This document shows, in pieces, positions 37,488 through 47,608 of a stretch of 64,000 nt of DNA. The stretch is from Oxalobacteraceae bacterium AB_14 (GTDB lineage: Bacteria; Pseudomonadota; Gammaproteobacteria; Burkholderiales; Burkholderiaceae_D): positions 1,088,350 through 1,152,349 of the forward strand of contig KB906724.1 of the NCBI GenBank assembly GCA_000381565.1, read 5' to 3'. How positions within the stretch are numbered: position 1 is the stretch's first letter; each line of letters begins with the position of its first letter. The notes under the pieces were generated by a model. That model was given only the letters and a program-made list of their open reading frames with translations, ran no database searches and had not been told where the DNA came from. The position numbers and the translations under genes are program-made.

Positions 37488-39187
37488 TCTTCCCAGTCCT
37501 GCTCGCCGCCGACGGTGGCCGGCTTGCTGGCGCCCAGCTTGGCGGCCGGCCTGGCCGGCGCCGCTTGGCGCAGGGCCGGCCGGGCGGCCGGGGCGGCAGG
37601 GCGGGCGGCCGGCGCTGGCACCGGCCGCGCTGCCTCGTCGCCCAGCTTGAACGAGGCCGCCACGTCGGCCAGCCGCGCCGCCTGCTCCTGCATGCTGGCC
37701 GCCGCCGCCGCCGCTTGCTCCACCAGCGCGGCGTTCTGCTGCGTCACCTGGTCCATCTGCGTGATGGCGGTGTTGACCTGGTCGATGCCTATGCTTTGCT
37801 CGCTGCTGGCCGAGGTGATCTCGCCCATGATGTCGGTCACGCGGCGCACGCTGGCCACCACGTCGCCCATGGTGGCGCCGGCCTGCTGCACCAGCTTGGC
37901 GCCGAGGTCGACCTGCTGCACCGAATTGCCGATCAGCTCCTTGATCTCCTTGGCCGCCGCCGCACTGCGCTGGGCCAGGTTGCGCACCTCCGAGGCCACC
38001 ACCGCGAAGCCGCGGCCCTGCTCGCCGGCGCGCGCCGCCTCGACGGCGGCGTTGAGCGCCAGGATGTTGGTCTGGAAGGCGATGCCGTCGATGACGGAAA
38101 TGATGTCGACGATCTTGCGCGACGAGGCGTCGATCGAGCCCATGGTGTCGACCACCTGGCCGACGATGGCGCCGCCGCGCTCGGCCACGTCGGAGGCCGC
38201 CTGCGCCAGCTGGTTGGCCTGCTTGGCGTTCTCGGCGTTCTGGCGCACGGTGCTGGTCAATTCCTCCATCGACGACGCGGTCTCCTCCAGCGAGCTGGCC
38301 TGTTCCTCGGTGCGCTGCGACAGGTCCATATTGCCGGCGGCGATCTGGTTGGAGGCGGTGGCGATGGTGGTGGTGCCGCTCTGCACCTGGCTCACCACAT
38401 TGCGCAGCGCGTCGTTCATGCCCTTGAGCGCGGTCATCAGGTCGCCGATCTCGCACTGGCTGGTCTGGGCGTCGAAACGGGTGGTGAGGTCGCCGTTGGC
38501 CACGGTGGAGGCGATCTCCAGCGCCGATTTCAGGGGCACGGTGATCGAGCGCGAGATCACCCACGCCGCCAGCGTACCGATGGCCACCATCAGCACCGCC
38601 AGCACCATCAGCAGCATGTTGCTGCGTTCGTTGGCGGCGTCGATCGCGTGGGCGGTGTCGTCGATCGCCTTGCGCTGCACGCTCAGCAAGTCCTTGACCT
38701 TGTTCTGGTAGGCCTCGGCCGCCGGCATGAACACGTCCTTGTACAGCCTTTCCGCCTCGGCCGCGTTGCCGGCCTTCTTGGCGTTCATGATGTCGGTCTT
38801 GGCCTTCTGGTAGGTGTTGCGCAGGCCGACGGACGCCTCGAACACGGCTTTTTCCTGGTCGGTGGCCAGCAGTTGCTTCAGGCTGCCCATCAGCTCGCCG
38901 CCTCTCTTGACGCTGGCGCCGATGACGTCGGCGAAGGTGGTCGACAGGCTGTCGTCGCTGCTGCGGGCGATCAGCGCGGTGCGCGCCACCGCCGAGTAGA
39001 TCAGCACGTACCAGTCGGAGGCCAGGCGTTCCTTGGCCAGCGGCTGTTCCATCATGTGGCGGGTGGCCTCGGCGTTGGCGCGGGCGTTGTACAGGGCCAC
39101 CGAGGTGGCGCAGATGGCGAGCAGCAGGACGATGGCGAAACCGAGCGCGAGGCGGGTGCCGATGCGCAGTTGAGTCAAAAGATTCAT
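37481..39187 (-). CDS. Methyl-accepting chemotaxis protein with CheR-docking C-terminus
   Basis: This 568-residue receptor has TM1 (about residues 10-32) and a periplasmic four-helix-bundle ligand domain to about residue 190. TM2 lies at about residues 191-213, followed by HAMP and a signalling domain with [20 protein letters not shown] and the following hairpin. A Pro/Ala-rich linker of about 50 residues ends in DWEEF, which fits the xWxxF tether that recruits CheR/CheB in high-abundance receptors. ATG 39187 is chosen over the upstream extension because the protein then starts [17 protein letters not shown] directly before TM1. It probably feeds the main flagellar chemotaxis system rather than the Wsp-like one. 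The ligand is unknown. Confidence 0.95.
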   Translation of the reverse strand: MNLLTQLRIGTRLALGFAIVLLLAICATSVALYNARANAEATRHMMEQPLAKERLASDWYVLIYSAVARTALIARSSDDSLSTTFADVIGASVKRGGELMGSLKQLLATDQEKAVFEASVGLRNTYQKAKTDIMNAKKAGNAAEAERLYKDVFMPAAEAYQNKVKDLLSVQRKAIDDTAHAIDAANERSNMLLMVLAVLMVAIGTLAAWVISRSITVPLKSALEIASTVANGDLTTRFDAQTSQCEIGDLMTALKGMNDALRNVVSQVQSGTTTIATASNQIAAGNMDLSQRTEEQASSLEETASSMEELTSTVRQNAENAKQANQLAQAASDVAERGGAIVGQVVDTMGSIDASSRKIVDIISVIDGIAFQTNILALNAAVEAARAGEQGRGFAVVASEVRNLAQRSAAAAKEIKELIGNSVQQVDLGAKLVQQAGATMGDVVASVRRVTDIMGEITSASSEQSIGIDQVNTAITQMDQVTQQNAALVEQAAAAAASMQEQAARLADVAASFKLGDEAARPVPAPAARPAAPAARPALRQAAPARPAAKLGASKPATVGGEQDWEEF

Positions 39188-39292
39188 GGTGGACGCTCCG
39201 AAGTAGCCCGGGGATGGCAGGCTACAAGTATGCGCCCGTCGCGCCGTGTCGGTCATGCAACTTCAAGTCGCTGTGTTGCTTTTTTGAAACAA

Positions 39293-40378
39293 TTAGAAGG
39301 CGGCGGCCCGGGCCAGGTCGGGCTGCTCGCACCAGCGGGCGAACGCTTCGGCCAGGCGTTCGCTTTCGGCGATGGCGCGGGTCCAGTCGCGGTTGCGGGC
39401 GGCGTGGTTCTGGCCGTAGAACTGGAAGTCCCTGCGGTCGGGCAGCTTGCCGTTGGGGAGTGTGGCGACGAACTCGGCCGACGGCGACACCAGGATCACA
39501 TTGTCGAGCGCCGGGTTGCCGGCGCCGGCGCGGGCGCGCCGCCACGGCATGGCCTTGTCCAGCCAGCCGGGCACCAGGTAGTCGCTGAAGTGCGGGTACA
39601 GCACCAGGCCGGGCTCGCGCTGGTAGGGCAGGTGCAGGTGGTAGTCGATCAGGCCGCCGTCCCAGTAGGCGCCGGCGGGCGCGCCGGCGATGCCCGACAC
39701 CGCCTCGAGCAGCAGCGGGATGGCGCCCGAGGCCAGCAGCGCGTCGCGCAGGTTGGCCTCGTCGAGGCCGACGAAGTGGCCGCGGAAGGCGTCGAACGGC
39801 TGGCGCAGCCAGCTGGCGTCGTCGCGCCGGTTGTGGAACACCACCCGCTCCATCGATCCGGCCAGGTGGCGGCGCGCCAGCGCGTTGCCGGCCGCCGCGC
39901 GCAGGAAGCCGGCCACCTCGCGCCAGCGCCGGCCGTCGGTGCGGGCCAGCGGGCCGGCGCCGCGCGTGGTCAGCACCGAGACGTGGTGCTCGGCGTGGCC
40001 TACCGGCTCGGCGGCGCGGCCGTCGAGCAGTTCATCGAGCAGGGCGCGCACGGCCTGGCTGACGTAGGCGGGCGTGACCCTGGCCGGATAGCGCTGGCCG
40101 ACGTACAGGCGGGCCAGGCGCCGGTGGGCGGCGAGCGGATCGTCGAAGGCCGACATCGCCATGCGCCAGGCGCCGATCGAGGCGCCGACCAGCTTGCGCT
40201 GGCGCGGCGCGGCCTGCAGCCAGCCGCCGAACATCCAGCAGTCGAGGCCGTGCAGGATCAGGCCCTTCGGGCCGCCGGCGGCGGCCGGCACGATGGCGAC
40301 ATCGGCCGCCCGCACGCCCTCGGCGGCGATACGCTGGCGGGCGCGCGCGCCCAGACGGATGGTGATTGGAGAACTCAT
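39293..40378 (-). CDS. Patatin-like phospholipase
   Basis: The 361-residue protein shows the patatin catalytic dyad. The nucleophile is S67 in KLVGASIGAWRM (GxSxG), and the Asp is in YWDGGLIDYHLHL (DGG). A Gly-rich oxyanion segment, AAAGGPKGLILHG, lies before the serine. No signal peptide is apparent, so it is probably cytoplasmic or membrane-associated. ATG 40378 is chosen; the upstream in-frame TTG is less likely. It lies between an MCP and an RND efflux operon with no clear functional link. A long inverted repeat separates it from the efflux genes. Confidence 0.85.
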   Translation of the reverse strand: MSSPITIRLGARARQRIAAEGVRAADVAIVPAAAGGPKGLILHGLDCWMFGGWLQAAPRQRKLVGASIGAWRMAMSAFDDPLAAHRRLARLYVGQRYPARVTPAYVSQAVRALLDELLDGRAAEPVGHAEHHVSVLTTRGAGPLARTDGRRWREVAGFLRAAAGNALARRHLAGSMERVVFHNRRDDASWLRQPFDAFRGHFVGLDEANLRDALLASGAIPLLLEAVSGIAGAPAGAYWDGGLIDYHLHLPYQREPGLVLYPHFSDYLVPGWLDKAMPWRRARAGAGNPALDNVILVSPSAEFVATLPNGKLPDRRDFQFYGQNHAARNRDWTRAIAESERLAEAFARWCEQPDLARAAAF

Positions 40379-40387
40379 CTTCAAGTT

Positions 40388-40471
40388 GGGGTCAAGTCTG
40401 ACATTCGGACACGGACTGTGCCGTCGTGACCATTACGGTGGAGCTCGTGTCCGAATGTCAGATCTGACCCC
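40388..40471. repeat. 84-bp element with 26-bp inverted repeats
   Basis: The left arm GGGGTCAAG then TCTGACATTCGGACACG and the right arm CGTGTCCGAATGTCAGA then TCTGACCCC match at 24 of 26 positions. About 32 bp lie between them. The element fills the gap between the outer-membrane efflux gene (ends 40476) and the patatin gene, touching neither. Its form suggests a small non-autonomous mobile or REP-type element. It could also end the efflux transcript. Confidence 0.85.
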
Positions 40472-40475
40472 CGGC

Positions 40476-41951
40476 TTATTTTACGCCGCCGCCCAGGGCG
40501 CGGTACAGGTCGATGGCGCTGGTGGTGCGCAGCAGGCGCGCCTGCACCAGCGTCTGCTGCGCGCTGAACAGCTCGCGCTGCGCGTCCAGCAGGTCCAGCG
40601 CGCTGGCCACGCCGTTGTCGAAGCGCAGTTGCAGCAGCTTCAGGCGGTCGGCCTGGGCCTCCTGCACGGCGCGCTGCGCCGCCACCTGCTCGCCCAGGTA
40701 GTCGCGCGCGGCCAGCGCGTCGGCCACTTCGCGGAAGGCGCTCTGGATGGTCTTCTCGTAGTCGGCCACGGCGAGGTGCTGGCGCACTTCGGCCAGGCCC
40801 AGGTTGGCGCGGTTGCGGCCGGCGTCGAAGATCGGCAAGCTCAGCTGCGGCGCGAACGACCAGCTGCCCGAACCGCCGTCGAACAGGCCGTTCAGCGACG
40901 GGCTGCTGCTGCCCAAGGCGGCCGTCAGGCTGATGCGCGGGAAGAAGGCGGCGCGCGCGGCGCCGATGTTGGCGTTGGCCGATTTCAGGCGCTGCTCGGC
41001 GGCGCGGATGTCGGGACGGCGCGCCAGCAGGTCCGACGGCAGGCCGGCCGGCAGCGCGCTCAGGGCGTCGATCTGCTGGTCGTCCGGCATGCCGCCGGCG
41101 GCCGCGGCCGACCCGGCGCCGGCCGGCCGGCCGACCAGCAAGGTCAGCGCGTTGCCCGCCTGCGCGCGCTGGCGCGCCAGCGTCAGCGCGGCGACGCGCG
41201 CGGTCTCCATCAGCGTCTCGCTGGCGCGCAGGTCCAGCCGCGACGAGGCGCCCACTTCGGCGCGCTGCTGCGTCAACTTGTAGGTGCGGGCGCGGGCGTC
41301 GTAGCTCCGCTGCGCCAGCGCGTACTGCTCGGCGTAGGCGCGCTCGGTGTAATAGGCTTGCGCCACCTGCGCCACCAGGCTGATTTGCGCCGCCTGGCGC
41401 GCCTCGCCGGTGGCCAGGTAGGCCGCCAGCGCGGCGTCGTTCAGGCTTTTCACGCGGCCGAAGAAATCCAGCTCGAAGGCCGACAGCGCCAGTCCGGCGT
41501 CATAGCGCTTGCCGATGCCGGTCTGGCCGCCCGGCGACAGGAAGGCCGGCGTCTTGGCCCTGGCGGCGGCGGCGTTGGCGTTGACGTTGGGCAGGCGCTC
41601 GGCCGACTGGATGCCGTATTGCGCGCGCGCCTCCTCGATGCGCAGCGCGGCGCTGCGCAGGTCGCGGTTGTTCTCCAGCGCGGCGCCGATCAGCTGCTGC
41701 AGGCGCGGATCGGCGAAGTAGTCGCGCCAGCCGGTATCGACGGCGTCGCGCGCGCCGGCCGCCGGCGGCAGCGGCACGCTGGTGCGGGCGGCGGCGCCGG
41801 CGCTGTCGGCCGGGAAGGCGGCGGCCACCGGCGCTTCCGGACGCTGGTAGGTCGGCGCCAGCGAGCAGGCCGACAGCAGCGCGGACAACCACGCCACCGG
41901 CACGGTCAGGGGCAGGGCGGGCTTATGGACAAACTTAGTCATAGGTTTCAT
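40476..41951 (-). CDS. RND efflux outer-membrane channel (NodT/OprM family lipoprotein)
   Basis: This 491-residue protein has a lipoprotein signal peptide (lipobox LLSACS) followed by SLAPTYQRPEAPVA, the typical start of NodT-family factors. Two TolC-like repeats contain long helices, for example around LRIEEARAQYGIQSAERLPNV and ALGSSSPSL. It forms the trimeric outer-membrane duct of the efflux pump. Its start overlaps the end of the RND pump gene by 17 bp, so translation is coupled. It is the last gene of the three-gene operon. Confidence 0.95.
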   Translation of the reverse strand: MKPMTKFVHKPALPLTVPVAWLSALLSACSLAPTYQRPEAPVAAAFPADSAGAAARTSVPLPPAAGARDAVDTGWRDYFADPRLQQLIGAALENNRDLRSAALRIEEARAQYGIQSAERLPNVNANAAAARAKTPAFLSPGGQTGIGKRYDAGLALSAFELDFFGRVKSLNDAALAAYLATGEARQAAQISLVAQVAQAYYTERAYAEQYALAQRSYDARARTYKLTQQRAEVGASSRLDLRASETLMETARVAALTLARQRAQAGNALTLLVGRPAGAGSAAAAGGMPDDQQIDALSALPAGLPSDLLARRPDIRAAEQRLKSANANIGAARAAFFPRISLTAALGSSSPSLNGLFDGGSGSWSFAPQLSLPIFDAGRNRANLGLAEVRQHLAVADYEKTIQSAFREVADALAARDYLGEQVAAQRAVQEAQADRLKLLQLRFDNGVASALDLLDAQRELFSAQQTLVQARLLRTTSAIDLYRALGGGVK

Positions 41952-44900
41952 GCTTCTTATCGTTCATTTCATGTGCGGCCAGTTTGCGCTGGCGCTCGCT
42001 GCCCTTGAAGATCTTGCGGATCACCACGAAGAACACCGGCACCAGGAACACCGCCAGCACCGTGGCCGTGATCATGCCGCCCATCACGCCGGTGCCGATG
42101 GCGCGCTGGCTGGCCGATCCCGCGCCGGTGGCGATCACCAGCGGCAGCACGCCGAGGATGAAGGCCAGCGAGGTCATGATGATCGGCCGGAAGCGCAGGT
42201 GCACCGCCTCCAGGGTCGCCTCGACCAGGCCCTTGCCCTGCGCCTGCAGGTCCTTGGCGAATTCGATGATCAGGATCGCGTTCTTGGCCGACAGGCCGAT
42301 GATGGCGATCAGGCCGACCTTGAAGTACACGTCGTTCGGCAGCCCGCGCAGGGTGGCGCCCAGCAGCGCGCCCAGGATGCCCAGCGGCACCACCAGCAGC
42401 ACCGCCACCGGTATCGATTCGCTTTCATACAGCGCCGCCAGCACCAGGAAGGCGGCCAGCAGCGACAGCGCGAACAGCATCGGCGCCTGCGAGCCGGAAG
42501 TCTTCTCTTCCAGCGACTGGCCGGTCCATTCGATGCCAAAGCCCGGCGGCAGCTGCGCCGCCAGGCGTTCCAGTTCGTCCATCGCCTCGCCGGTCGAGCG
42601 GCCTGGCGCGGCGTCGCCGGTCAGCTTGATGGCGGGGTAGCCGTTGTAGCGCACCAGCTGCACCGGACCTTGTATCCAGTGCGAGCTGGCGAACGAGGAG
42701 AACGGCACCATGGTGCCGGCCGCGCTGCGCACGTTGAGCTGCATGATGTCGGCCGGTTGCAGACGGCGCGGCGCGTCGGCCTGCACGATCACGCGCTGCT
42801 GGCGCCCGCTGCTGGCGAAGTCGTTGACGTAGGAAGAACCGAGCGCGGTCGACATCATCGCGTTGATGTCGGCGAAGCTCACGCCGAGCGCGTTGGCCTT
42901 CTCGCGGTCGATGTCGACCTGCAGCTGCGGCGCGTCCTCCAGGCCTTCGGGACGCAGGCCCTTGAGGATGGCGCTCTTGCCGGCCATGCCGAGCAGCTGG
43001 TTGCGCGCGGCGATCAGCGCGTCGTGGCCGAGCGCGCTGCGGTCCTGCAGGCGCGCGGTGATGCCGGTGGCGTTGCCGAGCTCGCGGATCGGCGGCGGCG
43101 ACAGCGGGAAGATGATCGCGTCCGGGATGCTCGACAGCGCGCCGAACGCGCGCTGGGCGATCGCCTGCGCCGAGTCCTGCGGCCCGCGTTCCTTCCAGTC
43201 CTTGAGCGGAATGAACACCAGGCCGGCGTTCTGGCCGTTGCCGGAGAAGCTGAAGCCGGCCACCGCGATGGTGCGCGCCACGCCCGGCTGCTTGCGGAAG
43301 TAGGCGTCGGCCTGCGCCAGCACGGCCTGCGTGCGGCTGCTCGAGGCGCCGGCCGGCAGCTGCACGTTGGCGATCAGGTAGCCCTGGTCCTCGTTCGGCA
43401 GGAACGACGACGGCAGGCGCGCGTACAGCCAGCCCACCACGCCGCAGATCAGCGCGAACACCACCAGGTAGCGGCCGGTGCGCTTGATCATCTTGGCGAT
43501 CACGCCCTGGTAGCCGGTGGCGGTCACCGCGAACTGGCGGTTGAACCAGCCGAAGAAGCCCTTCTTCTCGTGATGATGGCCGGCTTGCACCGGTTTCAGG
43601 ATGGTGGCGCACAGCGCCGGCGTCAGGGTCAGCGCCATCAGCGCCGAGAACAGCATGGCCGACACCATCGCCAGCGAGAACTGGCGGTAGATCGCGCCGA
43701 CCGCGCCGCCGAAGAAGGCCATCGGGATGAACACCGCGATCAGCACCAGCGTGATGCCGATGATGGCGCCGGTGATCTGGGTCATCGCCTTGCGGGTGGC
43801 GTCGCGCGGCGACAGGCCTTCCTCGCTCATGATGCGCTCGACGTTTTCCACCACCACGATGGCGTCGTCGACCAGGATGCCGATCGCCAGCACCATGCCG
43901 AACATGGTCAGCACGTTGATCGAGAAGCCGAACAGCTGCATCGCCGCGAAGGTGCCCATCAGCGCCACCGGCACCACGATGGTCGGGATCAGCGTGTAGC
44001 GGAAGTTTTGCAGGAACAGGTACATCACCAGGAACACCAGCAGCACCGCTTCGAGCAGCGTCTTGACCACTTCCTCGATCGAGATCTTGACGAACAGCGA
44101 GGTGTCGTAGGGGATGGTGTACTTGACGCCGGGCGGGAAGAACTTGGCCAGCTGGTCCATCTTCTCGCGCACGGCGGTCGCCGTTTGCAGCGCGTTGCCG
44201 GTCAGGGATAGCTGTACTGCGATCGCGGAGAACGGCGCGCCGTTCAGGCGCGCGCTGATGTTGAAGCTGGCGCCGCCCATTTCGATGCGCGCCACATCCT
44301 TCAGGCGCACCAGCGATCCGTTGGGATTTGCGCGCAGCACGATCTGGCCGAATTCGGTGGTGGACGACAGCTGGCCGGTGACCACGATGGGCGCGGAGAA
44401 GGTCTGCCTGGCGGGGCTGGGCAAGGCGCCCAGCGTGCCGGAGGTGACCTGCGCGTTCTGCGCGCGGATGGCGGCGGTGACGTCGGCCATGTTCATCTTC
44501 AGGCCGATCAGCTTGGCCGGGTCGACCCAGATGCGCATCGCCCGCTCGGTGCCGAACAACTGCGCCTGGCCCACGCCCGGTATGCGCTTGACCTCATTGA
44601 CCACGTTGCGGGCCAGGTAGTCGCCCAGGCCGGTCGGGTCGAGCCGGCCGTCGGTCGAGGTCAGGCCGACGAACATCAGGATGTTGGAACGCGCCTTGTT
44701 GACCTGCACGCCCTGCTGCGTGACGGCGGCCGGCAGGCGCGACTCCACCCGCTTGATGCGGTTCTGCACGTCGACCGCCGCCAGGTCCGGATTGGTGCCG
44801 GGGACGAAGGTGACGGTGATGGTGACGGCGCCGCTGGCCTCGCTGGACGATTCGACGTACTGCAAGCCGTCGGCGCCGTTCATCTCCTGTTCGATCACGC

Positions 44901-45087
44901 TGGTGACGGCGTCGTCCAGCACCTGCGCGGTGGCGCCGGGGTAGTTGGCCGTCACCACGATAGCTGGCGGCGCGATGGTCGGGTACTGCGACACGGGCAA
45001 GACCGTGATCGCCAGCATCCCGCCCAGCAGTATGAAGAGTGCGATCACCCACGCGAACACGGGGCGGTCGATGAAAAACTTGGCCAT
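41935..45087 (-). CDS. RND multidrug efflux pump, inner-membrane transporter (AcrB/MexB, HAE1)
   Basis: This 1050-residue RND transporter has the N-terminal FIDRPVFAWVIALFILLGG, 12 membrane segments, two large periplasmic loops and proton-relay acidic residues in VGILVDDAIVVVENVERIM. FGFSINVLTMFGMVLA and the C-terminal AKNAILIIEFAKDLQ are HAE1 signatures. It exchanges drugs for protons and works with the membrane-fusion and outer-membrane proteins encoded on either side. It starts 12 bp after the membrane-fusion gene. The drug range cannot be predicted. Confidence 0.97.
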   Translation of the reverse strand: MAKFFIDRPVFAWVIALFILLGGMLAITVLPVSQYPTIAPPAIVVTANYPGATAQVLDDAVTSVIEQEMNGADGLQYVESSSEASGAVTITVTFVPGTNPDLAAVDVQNRIKRVESRLPAAVTQQGVQVNKARSNILMFVGLTSTDGRLDPTGLGDYLARNVVNEVKRIPGVGQAQLFGTERAMRIWVDPAKLIGLKMNMADVTAAIRAQNAQVTSGTLGALPSPARQTFSAPIVVTGQLSSTTEFGQIVLRANPNGSLVRLKDVARIEMGGASFNISARLNGAPFSAIAVQLSLTGNALQTATAVREKMDQLAKFFPPGVKYTIPYDTSLFVKISIEEVVKTLLEAVLLVFLVMYLFLQNFRYTLIPTIVVPVALMGTFAAMQLFGFSINVLTMFGMVLAIGILVDDAIVVVENVERIMSEEGLSPRDATRKAMTQITGAIIGITLVLIAVFIPMAFFGGAVGAIYRQFSLAMVSAMLFSALMALTLTPALCATILKPVQAGHHHEKKGFFGWFNRQFAVTATGYQGVIAKMIKRTGRYLVVFALICGVVGWLYARLPSSFLPNEDQGYLIANVQLPAGASSSRTQAVLAQADAYFRKQPGVARTIAVAGFSFSGNGQNAGLVFIPLKDWKERGPQDSAQAIAQRAFGALSSIPDAIIFPLSPPPIRELGNATGITARLQDRSALGHDALIAARNQLLGMAGKSAILKGLRPEGLEDAPQLQVDIDREKANALGVSFADINAMMSTALGSSYVNDFASSGRQQRVIVQADAPRRLQPADIMQLNVRSAAGTMVPFSSFASSHWIQGPVQLVRYNGYPAIKLTGDAAPGRSTGEAMDELERLAAQLPPGFGIEWTGQSLEEKTSGSQAPMLFALSLLAAFLVLAALYESESIPVAVLLVVPLGILGALLGATLRGLPNDVYFKVGLIAIIGLSAKNAILIIEFAKDLQAQGKGLVEATLEAVHLRFRPIIMTSLAFILGVLPLVIATGAGSASQRAIGTGVMGGMITATVLAVFLVPVFFVVIRKIFKGSERQRKLAAHEMNDKKHETYD

Positions 45088-45099
45088 CAGGGCTCCCTG

Positions 45100-46284
45100 T
45101 TATTTCGCGGTGCCGCGTTCGGATGCGGCAGCGGCGGCGGCCGGCGTTGCGCCGACCGGGCCTTTCCACGGCTGCGGATTGACGGTGGCGCCGGGCTTGG
45201 CCTTCTGGAAGCCTTCGACCACGATGCGCTCGCCACCCTTGAGGCCGGAGCTGACCACCCAGTTCTGGCCGTCGTTGGCGGTGGCGGTGACCGGCTGCGC
45301 CAGCACCTTGTTGTCGGCGCCGACGATCAGCACCGACGAGCCCTCGGGGCTGCGCACCACGGCCTGCTGCGGCACGGTGATGGCGGCGTCGTTGACGCCC
45401 TGGTCCAGCCGCGCGCGCACGTACATGCCCGGCAGCAGGGTGCGCTGGGGATTCGGGAACTCGGCGCGCATAGCCACCGCGCCGGTGCTCTCGTCGACCG
45501 ACACGTCCGAGAACAGCAGCTTTCCCGCCTGCGGATAGGCCTGGCCGTCTTCGGTGACCAGGGTCACGCGCGCCTCGTTCTTGCCGGCGCCCTTGATGGT
45601 TCCGCTGGCGAGCGCGCGTTGCAGCCGCAGCAGCTCGGCCGACGACTGGGTGATGGTGACGTAGATCGGGTCCAGCGTCTGCACGGTGGCCATCGGCGTC
45701 GCCTCGCCCTGGCCCACCAGCGCGCCCTCGGTCACCAGCGCGCGGCCGATGCGGCCGGAGATCGGCGCGGTCACGGTGGCGTAGCCCAGCGTCAGGCCGG
45801 CGTTGGTGCGCGCGGCCCTGGACGTGGCCAGGTCGGCGGCGGCCTGTTTCTGCGCGGTGACGGCGTCGTCGTACTCCTGCTGGCTGACCGCCTGCGCGGC
45901 CAATAACGGTTTATATCGTTTCACCTTTAATTCGGCCTGGGCCAGGTTGGCCTCGGCCTTGGCGACGGCGGCCTGCGCGCTGTCGTAGGAAGCCTGGAAG
46001 CTGGCGGGGTCGATGCGGAACAGTACCTCGCCGGCCTTGACGTCGCCGCCTTCCTTGAACACCCGCTGCAGCACGATGCCGGCCGTGCGCGCGCGCACCT
46101 GCGCGATGCGCGACGCTTCCGTGCGGCCTGGCAGCTCGGTGCTGAGCGTGACGGCGGCGGGAGCGACGGTGATGACGGCGACGGTGGCGGCAGGCGGGGC
46201 GCCGGGAGCGGCGGCTTTGTCGCCGCAGGCGGCCAGCAGGGATAAGGTGATAACGGCTGCAGTGTAACGAGGTACTAATCTCAT
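45100..46284 (-). CDS. RND efflux periplasmic adaptor (AcrA/MexA family)
   Basis: The 394-residue membrane-fusion protein has a lipobox (LLAACGDK). A lipoyl/barrel-sandwich domain follows (ARTAGIVLQRVFKEGGDVKAGEVLFRID). It also has a helical hairpin (AQAAVAKAEANLAQAELKVKRYKPLL) and a beta-barrel domain with VRARLDQGV and TVPQQAVV. It links pump and outer-membrane channel. ATG 46284 is chosen since it begins the signal peptide; the reading frame extends upstream without support. It is the first gene of the operon, and no TetR-type repressor gene is adjacent. Confidence 0.96.
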   Translation of the reverse strand: MRLVPRYTAAVITLSLLAACGDKAAAPGAPPAATVAVITVAPAAVTLSTELPGRTEASRIAQVRARTAGIVLQRVFKEGGDVKAGEVLFRIDPASFQASYDSAQAAVAKAEANLAQAELKVKRYKPLLAAQAVSQQEYDDAVTAQKQAAADLATSRAARTNAGLTLGYATVTAPISGRIGRALVTEGALVGQGEATPMATVQTLDPIYVTITQSSAELLRLQRALASGTIKGAGKNEARVTLVTEDGQAYPQAGKLLFSDVSVDESTGAVAMRAEFPNPQRTLLPGMYVRARLDQGVNDAAITVPQQAVVRSPEGSSVLIVGADNKVLAQPVTATANDGQNWVVSSGLKGGERIVVEGFQKAKPGATVNPQPWKGPVGATPAAAAAASERGTAK

Positions 46285-46359
46285 GGATGGTTCTCGTAAA
46301 AAGATTTGGATGGTGCGCTTGATCGGCCAGGCGGGGTGGCTGGCCAAGGTCGCAGCATT

Positions 46360-46381
46360 GTAATACAGCTAGTTGTGTAAC
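46360..46381. promoter_or_regulatory. Imperfect palindrome, possible operator of the efflux operon
   Basis: GTAATACAGCT and AGTTGTGTAAC form a 22-bp dyad with 16 of 22 symmetric positions, centred 86 bp upstream of the adaptor ATG. TACAAT, a possible -10 on the minus strand, lies at its edge. Dyads of this size upstream of acrAB-type operons are usually bound by TetR-family repressors. No such gene is in the window, so the assignment is tentative. Confidence 0.4.
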
Positions 46382-46401
46382 GTTTTGTAGTGAAGGAAAA
46401 C

Positions 46402-46437
46402 AAAAAAGCGGTAACACGGCCTGCGCCGCGTTACCGC
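46402..46437 (-). terminator. Rho-independent terminator after transaldolase
   Basis: On the minus strand, GCGGTAAC pairs with GTTACCGC, with an inner GGC/GCC pair, followed by TTTTTTG. It lies 23 bp after the tal stop codon and upstream of the efflux operon promoter, so the two are separated. Confidence 0.9.
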
Positions 46438-46460
46438 CTTTCAACTTGGCCGGCGCTGGA

Positions 46461-47396
46461 TCAACGCATGCCGGAGATGATTTGCTTCAGCTTGCCCGAG
46501 TCGGCGCAGAAGGCGCGGATGCCTTCGCCCAGTTTCTCGGAAGCCATCTGGTCTTCGTTGAGCTGGAAGCGGAAGGTCTTTTCGTCCTGCGACAGCTTGA
46601 TGATGCCGGCGCCCGGCACGCTCTCCGAGCTCAGCTTGCGCTCGACCGGGGCGTCGCTGTCGGCCAGTTTTTGCAGCAGGTCGGGGCTGATGGTGAGCAG
46701 GTCGCAGCCGGCCAGTTCCAGGATCTGGCCGGTGTTGCGGAAGCTCGCGCCCATCACCTCGGTCTGGTAGCCGAACTTGCGGTAGTAGTTGTAGATGCGC
46801 TTGACCGACTGCACGCCCGGATCTTCGGCGCCGACGTAGTCGATGCCGGTGGATTTTTTATACCAGTCGTAGATGCGGCCGACGAACGGCGAGATCAGCT
46901 GCGCGCCGGCTTCGGCGCAGGCGATGGCCTGGCCCAGCGAGAACAGCAGGGTCATGTTGCAGTGGATGCCTTCTTGTTCCAGGATCTCGGCGGCGCGGAT
47001 GCCTTCCCAGGTGGCGGCCATCTTGATCAGCACGCGCTCGCGCTCGATGCCGGCCTGCTGGTACAGCTTGATCAGCTCGCGGCCCTTGGCCACCGAGCCT
47101 TCGACGTCGAACGACAGGCGGGCGTCGATCTCGGTCGAGACGCGGCCCGGGATGATGCGCAGGATCTGCTTGCCGAAGGCGATCAGCAGGTGGTCGATGG
47201 TGTCGGCGATCGAGTTGTCGAGGTTGTCGCGCACGGCTTTTTCCAGCAGCGGCTTGTATTCGTCCTTCTGCACCGCCTTCAGGATCAGCGAAGGGTTGGT
47301 GGTGGCGTCGCGCGGGGTGTAGGCCTGGATGGACTGGAAATCGCCGGTGTCGGCGACTACGGTGGTGAATTTCTTGAGCTGTTCGAGCTGGTTCAT
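46461..47396 (-). CDS. tal: Transaldolase
   Basis: This 311-residue transaldolase begins [20 protein letters not shown]. It has [14 protein letters not shown], the Schiff-base Lys in [19 protein letters not shown], and [17 protein letters not shown] near the end. It transfers dihydroxyacetone units between sugar phosphates in the non-oxidative pentose phosphate pathway. ATG 47396 is chosen; the reading frame extends 47 codons upstream without family similarity. It lies downstream of the beta-lactamase gene and belongs functionally with the sugar module 4 kb away. Confidence 0.96.
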   Translation of the reverse strand: MNQLEQLKKFTTVVADTGDFQSIQAYTPRDATTNPSLILKAVQKDEYKPLLEKAVRDNLDNSIADTIDHLLIAFGKQILRIIPGRVSTEIDARLSFDVEGSVAKGRELIKLYQQAGIERERVLIKMAATWEGIRAAEILEQEGIHCNMTLLFSLGQAIACAEAGAQLISPFVGRIYDWYKKSTGIDYVGAEDPGVQSVKRIYNYYRKFGYQTEVMGASFRNTGQILELAGCDLLTISPDLLQKLADSDAPVERKLSSESVPGAGIIKLSQDEKTFRFQLNEDQMASEKLGEGIRAFCADSGKLKQIISGMR

Positions 47397-47608
47397 GTGC
47401 GCTGCCAATCGGTTGAGGGGAGTGAGGCTGTCGTTTGCTTGCCTTATTGTACTCAACCATGAACAATTGTTAAAGAAAGCCCTATCCAATAGTCTCCATA
47501 TAGACACGCAATAGAGTTCAGATTGCCGTTTAGGCAAGGCGGCGGTCGACGCTACTCACGTGGCGTCGCCAATAATGTCAGACTTGCTGAACTCCTCCCG
47601 AATACTGG

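Noticed and set aside
37361-40429. A 1022-codon plus-strand frame across the MCP and patatin genes
   Set aside because: It is antisense to two recognised genes, with low-complexity composition and no start context.
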